Shown here piece by piece: positions 7,149 to 14,837 of a stretch of DNA of 18,123 bases. How positions within the stretch are numbered: position 1 is the first letter of the stretch; the number at the start of each line of letters is the position of its first letter. A program made the position numbers and the translations under genes. The stretch comes from Bacillota bacterium (GTDB lineage: Bacteria; Bacillota; Clostridia; Lachnospirales; Lachnospiraceae), in the NCBI GenBank assembly GCA_023387655.1, contig JAEWHR010000011.1, forward strand, positions 1-18,123, in the 5' to 3' direction. The notes beneath the pieces were generated by a model. The model did not search any database and had not been told where the DNA came from. It was given only the letters and a program-made list of their open reading frames with translations.

Positions 7149-8558
7149 ATGAAACAAAAGAAGCCGATAAAGAAACAAGGCGTAAAGCAAAAAAGAAAAC
7201 AGAAAGCATATTACATGGCCACCTGTGGACTTGTTATGGCACTTTCTGTACCCTTTGTAAATATTGGCTTTGGGGAACATGATAATATTACTGCCAAGGC
7301 TTTTTCTACACCAAAACTAGTTACAATGAGTGGAGGTTATAGTATTTTCTTTAATAAATCTTATGATGATAAATTAAAAGAGGCACAAGAAAAGAAAAAA
7401 GAATTAGAGCAGAATAAAAAAGATACTGAAAAAAAGTTAGCAGAACTAGAAAAGAATAAAAACGATATTTTAAAATACATTGAAGAACTGGATATTCAGT
7501 TAAATGAACTTACGTTGCATATAGAGGAATTAGAGGCTTCGATTTCAGATGCAAAGGCAGAACTTGAGGTGACTAGAGCTAATCTTTTGTTAGCAAAAGA
7601 ATCAGAAGCAAAACAGTATGAGACGATGAAGAAACGTATACAATATCTTTATGAGAATGGATCAGAGGATATATTGGATGTTTTCCTAAGCTCGGGAAAT
7701 ATTGTAGAATTCTTAAATCAAGTAGAATACTCGAAAAGAATTACAGAATATGATGATAATCTGTTAAAACGTTATACTGAAACGAAGGAAGAAATCATTA
7801 GACAGGAAGCTTATCAACAGGCAAAATTAGAAGAATTAGAAGCGCTGGAAGAAAGTGCTCTTTATGAACAGGAGACACTACTTGCATTATCTGCACAAAA
7901 GGGTGAGGAAATCATCCGTTATACAGAGGCAATTGGTGCCAATGAAGAATTGTTTGCGGAGTATTCTAATGAAATTGCAAATCAGGAAAAAAATATTGAG
8001 GATATCAAAGAAGAAGAACGAAAGCGTGTCGAGGAAGAGGAACGAAAGAGAAAAGAGGAAGAAGAGCGAAGACGAAAGGAAGAAGAGGAGAGAAGAAAGC
8101 AGGAACAAGCCAACCAATCCTCCAATGCTTCTAGTGTAGAGCAGACCGATAACAAAGAGTTAAGCCAGATGATATGGCCATTACCTGGCGATCCCAATGT
8201 ATATAGTAAATTCGGTTATCGTAATGCACCAACAGCAGGAGCAAGTACTTACCACCGAGGAGTTGATATTGGAGGTGCAATGGGTGCTAATATTGTTGCT
8301 TCCCTAGCTGGTAATGTCGTTACTGCTACCTATAGTCTTTCTGGGGGAAATTATGTTGTCATTGACCATGGTAATGGTGTTCAAACTAGATACCTGCATT
8401 GCTCCAAACTTTTGGTTAATGTCGGTGACACGGTAAAACAAGGGCAAGTTATTGCAAAGGTTGGTTCCACCGGTATTTCCACTGGACCGCATTTGCATTT
8501 TAGTTTAGTATTAAATGGAACTTATGTTGATCCACTTAAATACATAAGTTACAATTAA
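7149..8558 (+). CDS. Coiled-coil M23 murein hydrolase, PcsB/CwlO/EnvC-like (469 aa)
   Basis: This is an exported cell-wall hydrolase or hydrolase activator, the likely output of FtsEX. A basic N-terminus and hydrophobic stretch (about 21-38) form a signal peptide with a possible cleavage after AKA (near 49-51). Residues ~74-285 are a long coiled coil. Residues 287-318 are four 8-residue charged repeats (KEEERKRV, EEEERKRK, EEEERRRK, EEEERRKQ). After a Ser/Asn-rich linker, residues ~342-465 form an M23/LytM domain with His369-xxx-Asp373 (YHRGVDIG), His417 (YLHCS) and H448-L-H450 (GPHLHFS). All expected zinc and catalytic residues are present, so the domain should be active, unlike degenerate EnvC. 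The role is inferred from the architecture and the position directly after ftsX. Confidence 0.92.
   Translation: MKQKKPIKKQGVKQKRKQKAYYMATCGLVMALSVPFVNIGFGEHDNITAKAFSTPKLVTMSGGYSIFFNKSYDDKLKEAQEKKKELEQNKKDTEKKLAELEKNKNDILKYIEELDIQLNELTLHIEELEASISDAKAELEVTRANLLLAKESEAKQYETMKKRIQYLYENGSEDILDVFLSSGNIVEFLNQVEYSKRITEYDDNLLKRYTETKEEIIRQEAYQQAKLEELEALEESALYEQETLLALSAQKGEEIIRYTEAIGANEELFAEYSNEIANQEKNIEDIKEEERKRVEEEERKRKEEEERRRKEEEERRKQEQANQSSNASSVEQTDNKELSQMIWPLPGDPNVYSKFGYRNAPTAGASTYHRGVDIGGAMGANIVASLAGNVVTATYSLSGGNYVVIDHGNGVQTRYLHCSKLLVNVGDTVKQGQVIAKVGSTGISTGPHLHFSLVLNGTYVDPLKYISYN
8007..8102 (+). repeat. Four 24-bp in-frame repeats coding an E/R/K helix
   Basis: Four consecutive 24-bp units encode KEEERKRV, EEEERKRK, EEEERRRK and EEEERRKQ (residues 287-318 of the M23 protein). 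The alternation of Glu blocks with Arg/Lys blocks at i,i+4 spacing is the pattern of single stable alpha-helices. Copy-number variation is likely among relatives. Confidence 0.75.
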
Positions 8559-8797
8559 GTATAATAAGATAATAGTAAGCCTGTGGTACGACTCGTTTTC
8601 TTGTGCTGTATCATGTCTTAATAAAAGTGGAAAGAAATTTTATACCTTTCCATCAGAGGTTTTGTGCCTTATAATTTATGGCACAAACTCTCGTTATGCG
8701 CAGAGACATGCGTAGGAATGGATGTAATAAAGTGCCTGCGTTATCTTTAGCACAAAATTTATATGCGCAAAGAACATGCGCAGGATTGGAGGTAGGA
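8559..8797. other. Intergenic leader before ctpA with hairpins and a doubled motif
   Basis: This gap has two adjacent inverted repeats, TGGAAAG (8628-8634) with CTTTCCA (8646-8652) and TTTGTGCC (8661-8668) with GGCACAAA (8680-8687); neither is followed by a T run. After them come two copies of a leader motif with paired TGCGCA (see the separate repeat entry). An open frame from 8678 runs through this region into ctpA, but it lacks a ribosome site and reads through the repeats, so I treat it as non-coding. No clear promoter was found, so ctpA is probably read from the upstream genes. Confidence 0.5.
8695..8794 (+). repeat. Duplicated TGCGCA leader motif upstream of ctpA
   Basis: Copy one (about 8695-8724) has TGCGCA at 8697 and TGCGTA at 8709, then GGAATGGATG. 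Copy two (about 8762-8794) has TGCGCA at 8764 and 8777, then GGATTGGAGG. The copies are 67 bases apart and match at most positions across about 28 bases. The second copy ends in the true ribosome site of ctpA; the first ends in a decayed one. Compare the leader at 7103-7148. Confidence 0.65.
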
Positions 8798-10063
8798 ATG
8801 AAAAATAGATTTGTAACCGGTGTAATATCCGGAGTACTCTGTACCTTAGTTGTTTGTAGCCTTTCTTTTGGTGTACTGTACCGAAATGTTGTAGCACAAA
8901 GAGATAATGGCTATACGAATGAGTCTGCACAGTCCACAGATAATAATAAAAATGGAACAGGAACCAATGAAAGTACAGCAGTTGATGAAGCAACATTTCA
9001 AAAGAAATTAAATTACATGAAAAACCTAGTAAATAATTTTTATTTATGGGATGTAAATGAGGGTGATTATCAGACCGGAATGTTAAAGGGGATGATGAGT
9101 GCTCTAAATGATCCATATTCTACTTATTATACGAAAGAAGAATATGATGCTCTTATGGAAACGACCAATGGAATATACTATGGTATCGGTGCTACTGTTA
9201 GTCAGAATGTAAATACCGGTGTGATTACTATAGTTAAGCCATTTGTTGATGGTCCTGCTTATAAGGCTGGTGTTCTACCAGGAGATATTCTCTACAAAGT
9301 GGAAGATGAAGAGGTAACTGGTGTAGACCTTACCAAAGTGGTTAATAAAATGAAGGGTGCAGAGAATACCAAAGTTCGTGTCACTGTCATAAGAGAAAAC
9401 GAAAATGATCCAATAGAGATCACGATTACAAGAGGTAAGATTGAGATTCCAACCATTGAACATGAGATGCTAGAAGATAAGATTGGATATATCAGTATTC
9501 TCGAGTTTGATAAAATAACAGTGGATCAGTACATGGATGCGATAGCAGATTTAGAATCTCAAGGCATGAAGGGGCTTGTGATTGACCTTCGTGATAATCC
9601 TGGTGGATTATATGACTCCGCAGTTCAGATGCTTGATCGTGTGATTGGAAAGGGACTATTAGTTTATACAGAGACTAAAGATGGTACTCGTGCCGAAGAG
9701 AATGCAACAACGAAGGAAGAATTAAAGGTACCATTAGCTGTTATTGTAAATGGTAATAGTGCCAGTGCTTCCGAGATTTTCGCTGGTGCTATCCAAGATT
9801 ACGAGAAGGGAACTATCGTAGGTACACAAAGTTTTGGTAAAGGTATTGTTCAGTCTCTCTTCCCATTGTTTGATGGAAGTGCCGTGAAGGTAACCGTATC
9901 CAACTACTTTACTCCGAAAGGAAGAAGTATTCATAAGACAGGAATAACCCCAGATGTGGTAGTAGAGTTAAAGGATGAATTAAAACAAAAAGTTGTGATA
10001 GCCCACGAGGAAGACAATCAGCTACAAAAAGCAATAGAAGTTGTGAAGAAACAAATAAAATAA
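8798..10063 (+). CDS. S41 carboxyl-terminal processing protease, CtpA/CtpB-like (421 aa)
   Basis: This is a membrane-anchored serine protease facing outside the cytoplasmic membrane. Residues ~8-28 are a single membrane anchor. Residues ~60-115 form the N-terminal helical part, ~125-205 a PDZ domain (YYGIGATVSQN ... AGVLPGDILYKV), and ~228-395 the S41 catalytic core. The Ser/Lys dyad is Ser323 (in GNSASASEIF) and Lys348 (FGKGIVQ), 25 residues apart as in Prc/CtpA. The start is set by GGAGG five bases before the ATG at 8798. In Bacillus subtilis an S41 protease gene (ctpB) also follows ftsEX, supporting a conserved cell-envelope neighbourhood. Substrates are unknown; the coiled-coil hydrolase next door or sporulation regulators are candidates by inference. 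Confidence 0.93.
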   Translation: MKNRFVTGVISGVLCTLVVCSLSFGVLYRNVVAQRDNGYTNESAQSTDNNKNGTGTNESTAVDEATFQKKLNYMKNLVNNFYLWDVNEGDYQTGMLKGMMSALNDPYSTYYTKEEYDALMETTNGIYYGIGATVSQNVNTGVITIVKPFVDGPAYKAGVLPGDILYKVEDEEVTGVDLTKVVNKMKGAENTKVRVTVIRENENDPIEITITRGKIEIPTIEHEMLEDKIGYISILEFDKITVDQYMDAIADLESQGMKGLVIDLRDNPGGLYDSAVQMLDRVIGKGLLVYTETKDGTRAEENATTKEELKVPLAVIVNGNSASASEIFAGAIQDYEKGTIVGTQSFGKGIVQSLFPLFDGSAVKVTVSNYFTPKGRSIHKTGITPDVVVELKDELKQKVVIAHEEDNQLQKAIEVVKKQIK

Positions 10064-10067
10064 TAGG

Positions 10068-10119
10068 AAAGAGCGTTATTTCATAAATGCTAAAGTTATG
10101 ATATAACGCTCTTTTATTG
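10068..10119. terminator. Bidirectional terminator between convergent units
   Basis: AAAGAGCGTTAT (10068-10079) pairs perfectly with ATAACGCTCTTT (10103-10114). Inside it TCATAA (10081-10086) pairs with TTATGA (10096-10101). On the plus strand TTTTATTGTTT follows. On the minus strand CTCTTT is followed by a T-rich stretch, so it can also stop the SDR operon ending at 10159. Confidence 0.9.
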
Positions 10120-10158
10120 TTTCAATACACGGTATAATTATAATAAAAAATATATAAA

Positions 10159-10857
10159 TTATTTTCTAGTTATTTGATGCTTTTGGGGTGTTATTGTTAT
10201 TTCTCTAAGAACGACACCATCTCGAAGGGAAAGTGCATATTCAACGGCATCTGCAACTTCCTCTGGAGTTAAATAAGTATCTGGAGTAGCTCCTTCTTTG
10301 AAGTTCGCATTTCTGTAAAGATTAGTTTGAGTCATATCAGGCTGTATTGTGATGACTTTCACTCCGTATTTTCTAGTTTCTTCAAATAGGGAGGAAGAAA
10401 AGCTACTTAAAGCTGCCTTGGTAGCTCCATAAGCGCACCCATGTGGATTTGTTTTCGTAGCCGTAACAGAAGAAATATTTAGAACTGTACCTTGAGTTTT
10501 TTTCAAATCACGTAACAAAAGATTGGTAAGTAAAAGCGGCACCTCGATATTAACAGTCGTCATTTCATGTATCTTCTTTGGATTTAATTCTTCATGAGGA
10601 CCGTAATATCCCACGCCAGCATTGTTTACTAATAAGCTAATCTCTTCCTGCTTTTTTATATCTGTAATGCTTTGTATTAATTTCGATGTATTGGTTAGAT
10701 CACATAAGATTGGACGAAAGTTTGGAGAATCACAAAGTGCATCCTCTTTGCTAGCAGTTCTGGAAATTCCATATACTTTATATTGTAAAGATACAAGCTT
10801 TTTTGCAATTGCCTCACCGATACCAGAGGAAGCTCCGGTCACAATAGCTGTTTTCAT
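10159..10857 (-). CDS. SDR-family oxidoreductase (232 aa)
   Basis: This is a second short-chain dehydrogenase, not closely similar to the one at 1-729. It shows TGASSGIG (7-14), NNAG (78-81), Ser129/130 and Tyr143-xxx-Lys147 (YGATK). The C-terminus is of the classical YdfG/DltE-like type, with a TPEEVADAVEYAL segment and no FDGG ending. The substrate is unknown. The start at 10857 is chosen because the in-frame ATG at 10869 overlaps the ribosome site GGAGG that serves it. It lies 24 bases after the stop of the spore photoproduct lyase-like gene and is probably the last gene of that operon. Confidence 0.9.
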   Translation of the reverse strand: MKTAIVTGASSGIGEAIAKKLVSLQYKVYGISRTASKEDALCDSPNFRPILCDLTNTSKLIQSITDIKKQEEISLLVNNAGVGYYGPHEELNPKKIHEMTTVNIEVPLLLTNLLLRDLKKTQGTVLNISSVTATKTNPHGCAYGATKAALSSFSSSLFEETRKYGVKVITIQPDMTQTNLYRNANFKEGATPDTYLTPEEVADAVEYALSLRDGVVLREITITPQKHQITRK

Positions 10858-10881
10858 TTTTACCTCCATGTATATAAGGGA

Positions 10882-11901
10882 TTACTCCCATATAAAAATT
10901 CGTTCTTTATCGAAACACTCCAAAAGTTTTTGATAAGCAAAGTTCATCATTTCCTTGGTAGTATCTCTACCATAATGTGCAACGCCTTCTTCTGGCTCAT
11001 AGGGATATTGAATTATAGCAGATTGAGGACGTTGCTTTCTCATTCGTTTTAGATAATCTTTGGATACTCGAAAGACACCAAGGCTAATGTCTCGAATCAT
11101 ATCTGGAGATATCTGAGTCCACAGATAATCAAAAAATTCCTCATAAACGTTCTTGTAATTAGCAACATAAATCATAGGATCAAAACATAGTCGAACTAGA
11201 TGACCCAAAGAAAGAGCAGTTTTAATAGCTTCTATTCTAGAAAAAAGGCTTGGAGTTCCATGTTCGTAGCTTTCAATGACAGTTTCAGGGGATAGTGTAA
11301 AGGCATAAATAACGTTAGGTAGCACAGGAAGTGCCCTTAATGCCTTCTGATTCGCACTCTTGGTTCTAATCTCAATTGTTAAATCTGGATGGTGCATTGC
11401 AAATTCACACCATGATGAGACAAAACCAAAGAGACCTTCCAGCGCTAAGAGATCAGTGTCATAAGAGATACAAAGATAAACTTTGTGCTCCTGTAATAGC
11501 TTTGTTACACAGGAAAAGATATCCTCTAAGTTGACAAAAACAACAAGATTAGCAGATGGATACATTCCTTGTAAATAACAATACTCGCAATCATAGAGAC
11601 AGTTCATAATACTTGAGGTATAGTAAAAATACTCTTCCCCGAAACCTTGACAAACAGGAGCTCCATGAAAGATAAGCTCGCCATGCTTTTTTGCGATAAT
11701 CAAGTTCGGTGAGTTTTTTTGATGGATAAAACTCTGGTGAGTACGATTAAAGACATCTTTGTAGTGTGTAATTGAAATTATTTGAGCGTTTGAAAATCGA
11801 TTAAGAATCTGCCTGGTACGGGGATGATTTAATATCTCCTCTTCCACATAAATATGAGTAAAGTAATTACTCTTTAAGTAGTTGTTTGAATTCGTAGACA
11901 T
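10882..11901 (-). CDS. splB: Spore photoproduct lyase-like radical SAM enzyme (339 aa)
   Basis: This is a radical SAM protein resembling spore photoproduct lyase, which reverses the UV-induced thymine dimer 5-thyminyl-5,6-dihydrothymine during spore germination. The 4Fe-4S motif CLYDCEYCYLQ (Cys101, Cys105, Cys108) has the Cx3Cx2C spacing and following YLQ seen in SplB. Cys144 (YLCISYDTD) lies where the SplB hydrogen-donor cysteine is expected, although the spacing from the cluster is somewhat shorter. The VVFVNLEDIF segment also matches. The length of 339 aa equals the family norm. It starts 35 bases inside the 3' end of the upstream nucleosidase-like gene, with AAGGG eight bases before the ATG, implying translational coupling. 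It may instead be a related radical SAM repair enzyme. Confidence 0.85.
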   Translation of the reverse strand: MSTNSNNYLKSNYFTHIYVEEEILNHPRTRQILNRFSNAQIISITHYKDVFNRTHQSFIHQKNSPNLIIAKKHGELIFHGAPVCQGFGEEYFYYTSSIMNCLYDCEYCYLQGMYPSANLVVFVNLEDIFSCVTKLLQEHKVYLCISYDTDLLALEGLFGFVSSWCEFAMHHPDLTIEIRTKSANQKALRALPVLPNVIYAFTLSPETVIESYEHGTPSLFSRIEAIKTALSLGHLVRLCFDPMIYVANYKNVYEEFFDYLWTQISPDMIRDISLGVFRVSKDYLKRMRKQRPQSAIIQYPYEPEEGVAHYGRDTTKEMMNFAYQKLLECFDKERIFIWE

Positions 11902-12760
11902 ATTGTTTCCCTTCTACTTTGGATTTACAGTTGCAAACATCCTGACGATTTAAAAATTCTTTAAGCAAAGGAACTAATGAGCGCTTTTGACAACGGGCAT
12001 AAATAAGATGCTGCTGTAAGGAAGCTGCCATACTTGAGGTAAGGAATAGTTTTTCTACTAATTGTTGTAATAACTCCTTTTCCTCCCCGGTAAACTCTAT
12101 AAAGTGTTGAGAGTACGAACCACTCCTTACTTGAGAAGAGCAAGAAGGTATTAGAAAAGCCTTACACCAGCTAAGAAGTGGGGCAATTCCTTCTACAATA
12201 AGATTTTTAGAACGAGTTATTACATCTGTTGTGGAGTTTTCTTCCTTAGGATAGTCAGACACCATCTTTAGAAAGAACATCTGATGTTGAGATAGGAAGT
12301 GAATAGCAGCTTGATAAATGCCATACGACTCCATATCTACTAGTTTCGTTTGGGGAGATAACATTAAATCATTAGAAACCTCTTTTGTGATGATTGTTTT
12401 GGAACTTAGGATGGATGCCTCCTGAAATGGATGAATCGGAGGAAGGTCGGGGTAGCAAGTGCGGGGGTTGCCTTGAGAGCTTAATTTATTGCAAAGTATG
12501 AGTTCTCCCAGAGCATACTCTTTTGTAAGAGAACCGCAAAAACCAAAGTTTAGTAAGCAATCAGAGATAGTTGGTTTTTTTATTGTAAAAAGGTAAGTAA
12601 GTGCGATTGCAGCTTGTAACTCGGATACTCCTGTTATAATAAGGGTAATTTCATCAGATTCAAAAACTTCGAATTTTGTATGGGTTAAATTTTTCTTTAA
12701 CCCAAATTCTTTTATAAATGGAGAAGCCTCTAAATAGAGAGCAGTAGCGATATATAACAT
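11867..12760 (-). CDS. MTA/SAH nucleosidase-like (PNP/UDP phosphorylase superfamily) protein (297 aa)
   Basis: Residues ~1-200 resemble the nucleoside phosphorylase/MTAN superfamily: a start with IATALYLEASPF (Glu11, like the catalytic Glu of MTAN), NFGFCGSL around 71-78, VDMESYGIYQAA with Glu144, and VSDYPKEEN with Asp169 (the acid). These enzymes cleave or phosphorolyse purine nucleosides such as methylthioadenosine, S-adenosylhomocysteine or 5'-deoxyadenosine. About 95 extra C-terminal residues (helical, with a DVCNC segment) are not part of a standard MTAN (~230 aa) and are unrecognised. The ATG at 12760 is preferred to the TTG at 12766, since AAAGGG lies seven bases before it. It overlaps the radical SAM gene by 35 bases. 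The exact substrate cannot be read from sequence. Confidence 0.8.
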   Translation of the reverse strand: MLYIATALYLEASPFIKEFGLKKNLTHTKFEVFESDEITLIITGVSELQAAIALTYLFTIKKPTISDCLLNFGFCGSLTKEYALGELILCNKLSSQGNPRTCYPDLPPIHPFQEASILSSKTIITKEVSNDLMLSPQTKLVDMESYGIYQAAIHFLSQHQMFFLKMVSDYPKEENSTTDVITRSKNLIVEGIAPLLSWCKAFLIPSCSSQVRSGSYSQHFIEFTGEEKELLQQLVEKLFLTSSMAASLQQHLIYARCQKRSLVPLLKEFLNRQDVCNCKSKVEGKQYVYEFKQLLKE

Positions 12761-12841
12761 AAACAACCCTTTCGTTATTTATTGAATTTTACTAATCGAA
12801 ATTTATAAGCCTATTCCTCTGTTCCTTATATCTATCCTACT

Positions 12842-12870
12842 ATTATAAGCGTTTTGCTATGGACATGCAA
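12842..12870 (-). promoter_or_regulatory. Promoter of the nucleosidase/SPL/SDR operon
   Basis: On the minus strand there is TTGCAT (12870-12865), a 17-base spacer and a perfect TATAAT (12847-12842). It lies about 80 bases before the ATG at 12760, giving a short leader. Confidence 0.7.
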
Positions 12871-12922
12871 CGGATAGACTTAACGTTTTAAAAAGGAATA
12901 TCTAGATTTTTATTAAAATGTA

Positions 12923-12951
12923 TTGCGTAAAATGATAAATTGTGGTAACAT
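12923..12951 (+). promoter_or_regulatory. Promoter of the ACT-protein/hom unit
   Basis: TTGCGT (12923-12928), a 17-base spacer and TAACAT (12946-12951). An imperfect inverted repeat, ACGGACA-tgtg-TGTTCGT (12963-12980), sits just past the predicted transcription start and could be an operator or a leader hairpin. No T-box or other amino-acid leader is visible in the short remaining leader. Confidence 0.55.
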
Positions 12952-13040
12952 ATCTTTTCAGTACGGACATGTGTGTTCGTAGTACAAACACAAAGTGCTG
13001 CATACAATAATGTAATTGATTTAGAGGTATGGGAGGGCTT

Positions 13041-13481
13041 ATGGACGACGAAAAATACTATATAGTGAAGAAGAAGGCACTACCAGAAGTATTGTTAAAG
13101 GTAGTTGAAGCGAAGCGCTTGCTGAATTCGGAGAGGGTTATGACAATACAAGAGGCTACAGATGCTGTGGACATCAGTAGAAGTTCTTTTTACAAATATA
13201 AGGATGATATCCTTCCATTTCATGAAAACAATCGTGGTAAGACCATTACTTTTATGATTCAGATGGATGATATTCCTGGATTATTGTCAATGGTTTTAAA
13301 GCAAATAGCAAAAAGCAATGCCAATGTATTGACCATTCATCAGACCATACCAATTGGTGGTATAGCTTCACTAACACTAGGCATTGAGATATTGCCTGAC
13401 ACATTAGAACTATCGCAGATGTTAGAATCTATAGAAGCACTTGATGGGGTTCATTACCTAAAGATTTTAGGTAGAGAGTAG
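13041..13481 (+). CDS. ACT domain protein, PheB/UPF0735 family (146 aa)
   Basis: This is a small cytoplasmic protein of the UPF0735/PheB group. Residues ~34-56 (MTIQEATDAVDISRSSFYKY) look like a helix-turn-helix segment, and residues ~68-144 form an ACT domain (FMIQMDDIPGLLSMVLKQIAKSNANVLTIHQ), which usually binds an amino acid. The name PheB comes from Bacillus; a chorismate mutase role is not supported by motifs here. Because it lies just upstream of hom, an amino-acid-sensing regulator of the threonine branch is a reasonable inference. The upstream ATG at 13029 is part of the ribosome site GGGAGGG, so 13041 is chosen. Confidence 0.87.
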   Translation: MDDEKYYIVKKKALPEVLLKVVEAKRLLNSERVMTIQEATDAVDISRSSFYKYKDDILPFHENNRGKTITFMIQMDDIPGLLSMVLKQIAKSNANVLTIHQTIPIGGIASLTLGIEILPDTLELSQMLESIEALDGVHYLKILGRE

Positions 13482-13611
13482 ACAATGAGAGGTTTTGACA
13501 AATAATAGGAGAGATGAATTGATCTTGATATTTATGCGAATGCACGCGGATAGGAGTTAGTGTGATAAATTAAGATTTTCACACACGAGTGCGACAGAAT
13601 GGAGGATTTAT

Positions 13612-14814
13612 ATGAAGATAGCAGTGTTAGGATTTGGAACCGTAGGTTCTGGAGTATATGAAGTAATAAAAACAAATTACGAAACCATTGCAAAACGTGC
13701 TGGTGAAATTGTTGATATTAAATATGTACTGGATTTAAGAGATTTTCCAGGGCATCCAGTTCAGGATATTATTACTCATGATTATAATGTCATAGTAAAT
13801 GATCCAGAAGTAAAGATTGTTGTTGAGGTTATGGGTGGTGTGGAGCCTGCGTATACGTACGTTAAGGAAGCATTATTAAAAGGAAAATCCGTTTGTACCT
13901 CTAACAAAGAACTAGTAGCAAGACACGGAGCGGAACTATTAGAAATAGCGAAACAAAAGAAAATTAACTTTTTGTTTGAAGCTAGTGTAGGTGGTGGTAT
14001 TCCAATTATACGCCCTCTAAATCAATCGTTAACAGCAGATGAAATAGAGGAAATAACAGGAATCTTAAACGGAACCACAAACTATATATTATCGAAGATG
14101 AAGACCCAAGGTTCTGAATTTGAAGCTGTTCTTAAAGAAGCCCAAGAGCTTGGTTATGCAGAACGTAATCCGGAAGCAGATGTCGAAGGTTTCGACGCTT
14201 GCCGTAAGATTGCAATTCTTACTTCTCTTGCTTATGGTATGCACGTTGATTTTGAACAGATCTACACAGAAGGAATTACGAAAATAACAGCGGAAGATAT
14301 TAAGTATGCCAATGCATTAAATGCTAGTATTAAATTACTTGCAACTAGCAAAAATGTAGATGGAAAGGTTTATGCGATGGTTGCTCCGAAAATGATAAAC
14401 GATAAGCATCCATTATATGCTGTAAATGATGTTTTTAACGGAATCCTTGTTAAGGGGAATTTACTAGGTGATGTTATGTTCTATGGAAGTGGAGCAGGTA
14501 AACTTCCAACCGCAAGTGCAGTTGTTTCTGATGTTGTAGATGCTACCAAACATGAAGGAACGAATATTATGACTTTGTGGAGTAGTAAGAACTTGATACC
14601 TGCGGATATGAATACGTATGAGAGTAAATTTTTTGTTCGTGTTCCTTTAGGGGAAGAAGGAATTGCGAAGGATCTTTTCCAGATTGCAAAGGTTGTATCG
14701 GTATCTGATGTGGAAGGTGAATATGCATTTATCACAGAGAAGATGACCGAGGAAGCTTTTGAAGAGGCGTCAAAGAAGCTTTCGATGATTAATCGTATTC
14801 GTGTAGAATTTTAG
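13612..14814 (+). CDS. hom: Homoserine dehydrogenase (400 aa)
   Basis: It reduces aspartate semialdehyde to homoserine with NAD(P)H, the branch-point step to threonine and methionine. The NAD-binding GFGTVGSGV is at residues 7-15, the conserved TSNKELVA with Lys99, GGGIPIIRPL around 127-136, NGTTNYIL (153-160), and the active-site stretch PEADVEGFDACRKI with Glu188, Asp195 and Lys199. The C-terminal ~60 residues (FFVRVPLGEEGIAKDLFQIA...) look like a shortened or divergent ACT domain; many Hom proteins are ~430 aa with a clearer ACT domain. The start has GGAGG seven bases upstream. It follows the ACT protein by 130 bases without a terminator. Confidence 0.96.
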   Translation: MKIAVLGFGTVGSGVYEVIKTNYETIAKRAGEIVDIKYVLDLRDFPGHPVQDIITHDYNVIVNDPEVKIVVEVMGGVEPAYTYVKEALLKGKSVCTSNKELVARHGAELLEIAKQKKINFLFEASVGGGIPIIRPLNQSLTADEIEEITGILNGTTNYILSKMKTQGSEFEAVLKEAQELGYAERNPEADVEGFDACRKIAILTSLAYGMHVDFEQIYTEGITKITAEDIKYANALNASIKLLATSKNVDGKVYAMVAPKMINDKHPLYAVNDVFNGILVKGNLLGDVMFYGSGAGKLPTASAVVSDVVDATKHEGTNIMTLWSSKNLIPADMNTYESKFFVRVPLGEEGIAKDLFQIAKVVSVSDVEGEYAFITEKMTEEAFEEASKKLSMINRIRVEF

Positions 14815-14837
14815 GTGTTAATACTTAACTTATACCT

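Noticed and set aside
7887..8197. Minus-strand frames rich in Phe/Leu/Ser opposite the M23 gene
   Set aside because: They are the antisense reading of the Glu/Arg/Lys repeats and have no independent coding signs.
8678..8797. Forty-codon N-terminal extension of ctpA from the upstream ATG
   Set aside because: It lacks a ribosome site, is translated from the repeated leader motif and puts extra residues before a normal membrane anchor. GGAGG before 8798 gives a better start.
13495..13530. TTGACA at 13495-13500 as a separate hom promoter
   Set aside because: No acceptable -10 lies at 16-18 bases (the sequence there is ATTGAT-like), so hom is better explained as co-transcribed with the ACT protein gene.
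13560..13584. GTGTGA...TCACAC resembling a CRP/FNR-type site upstream of hom
   Set aside because: The arms are separated by 13 bases rather than 6 (CRP) or 4 (FNR), so it does not match a known operator. It may be chance.
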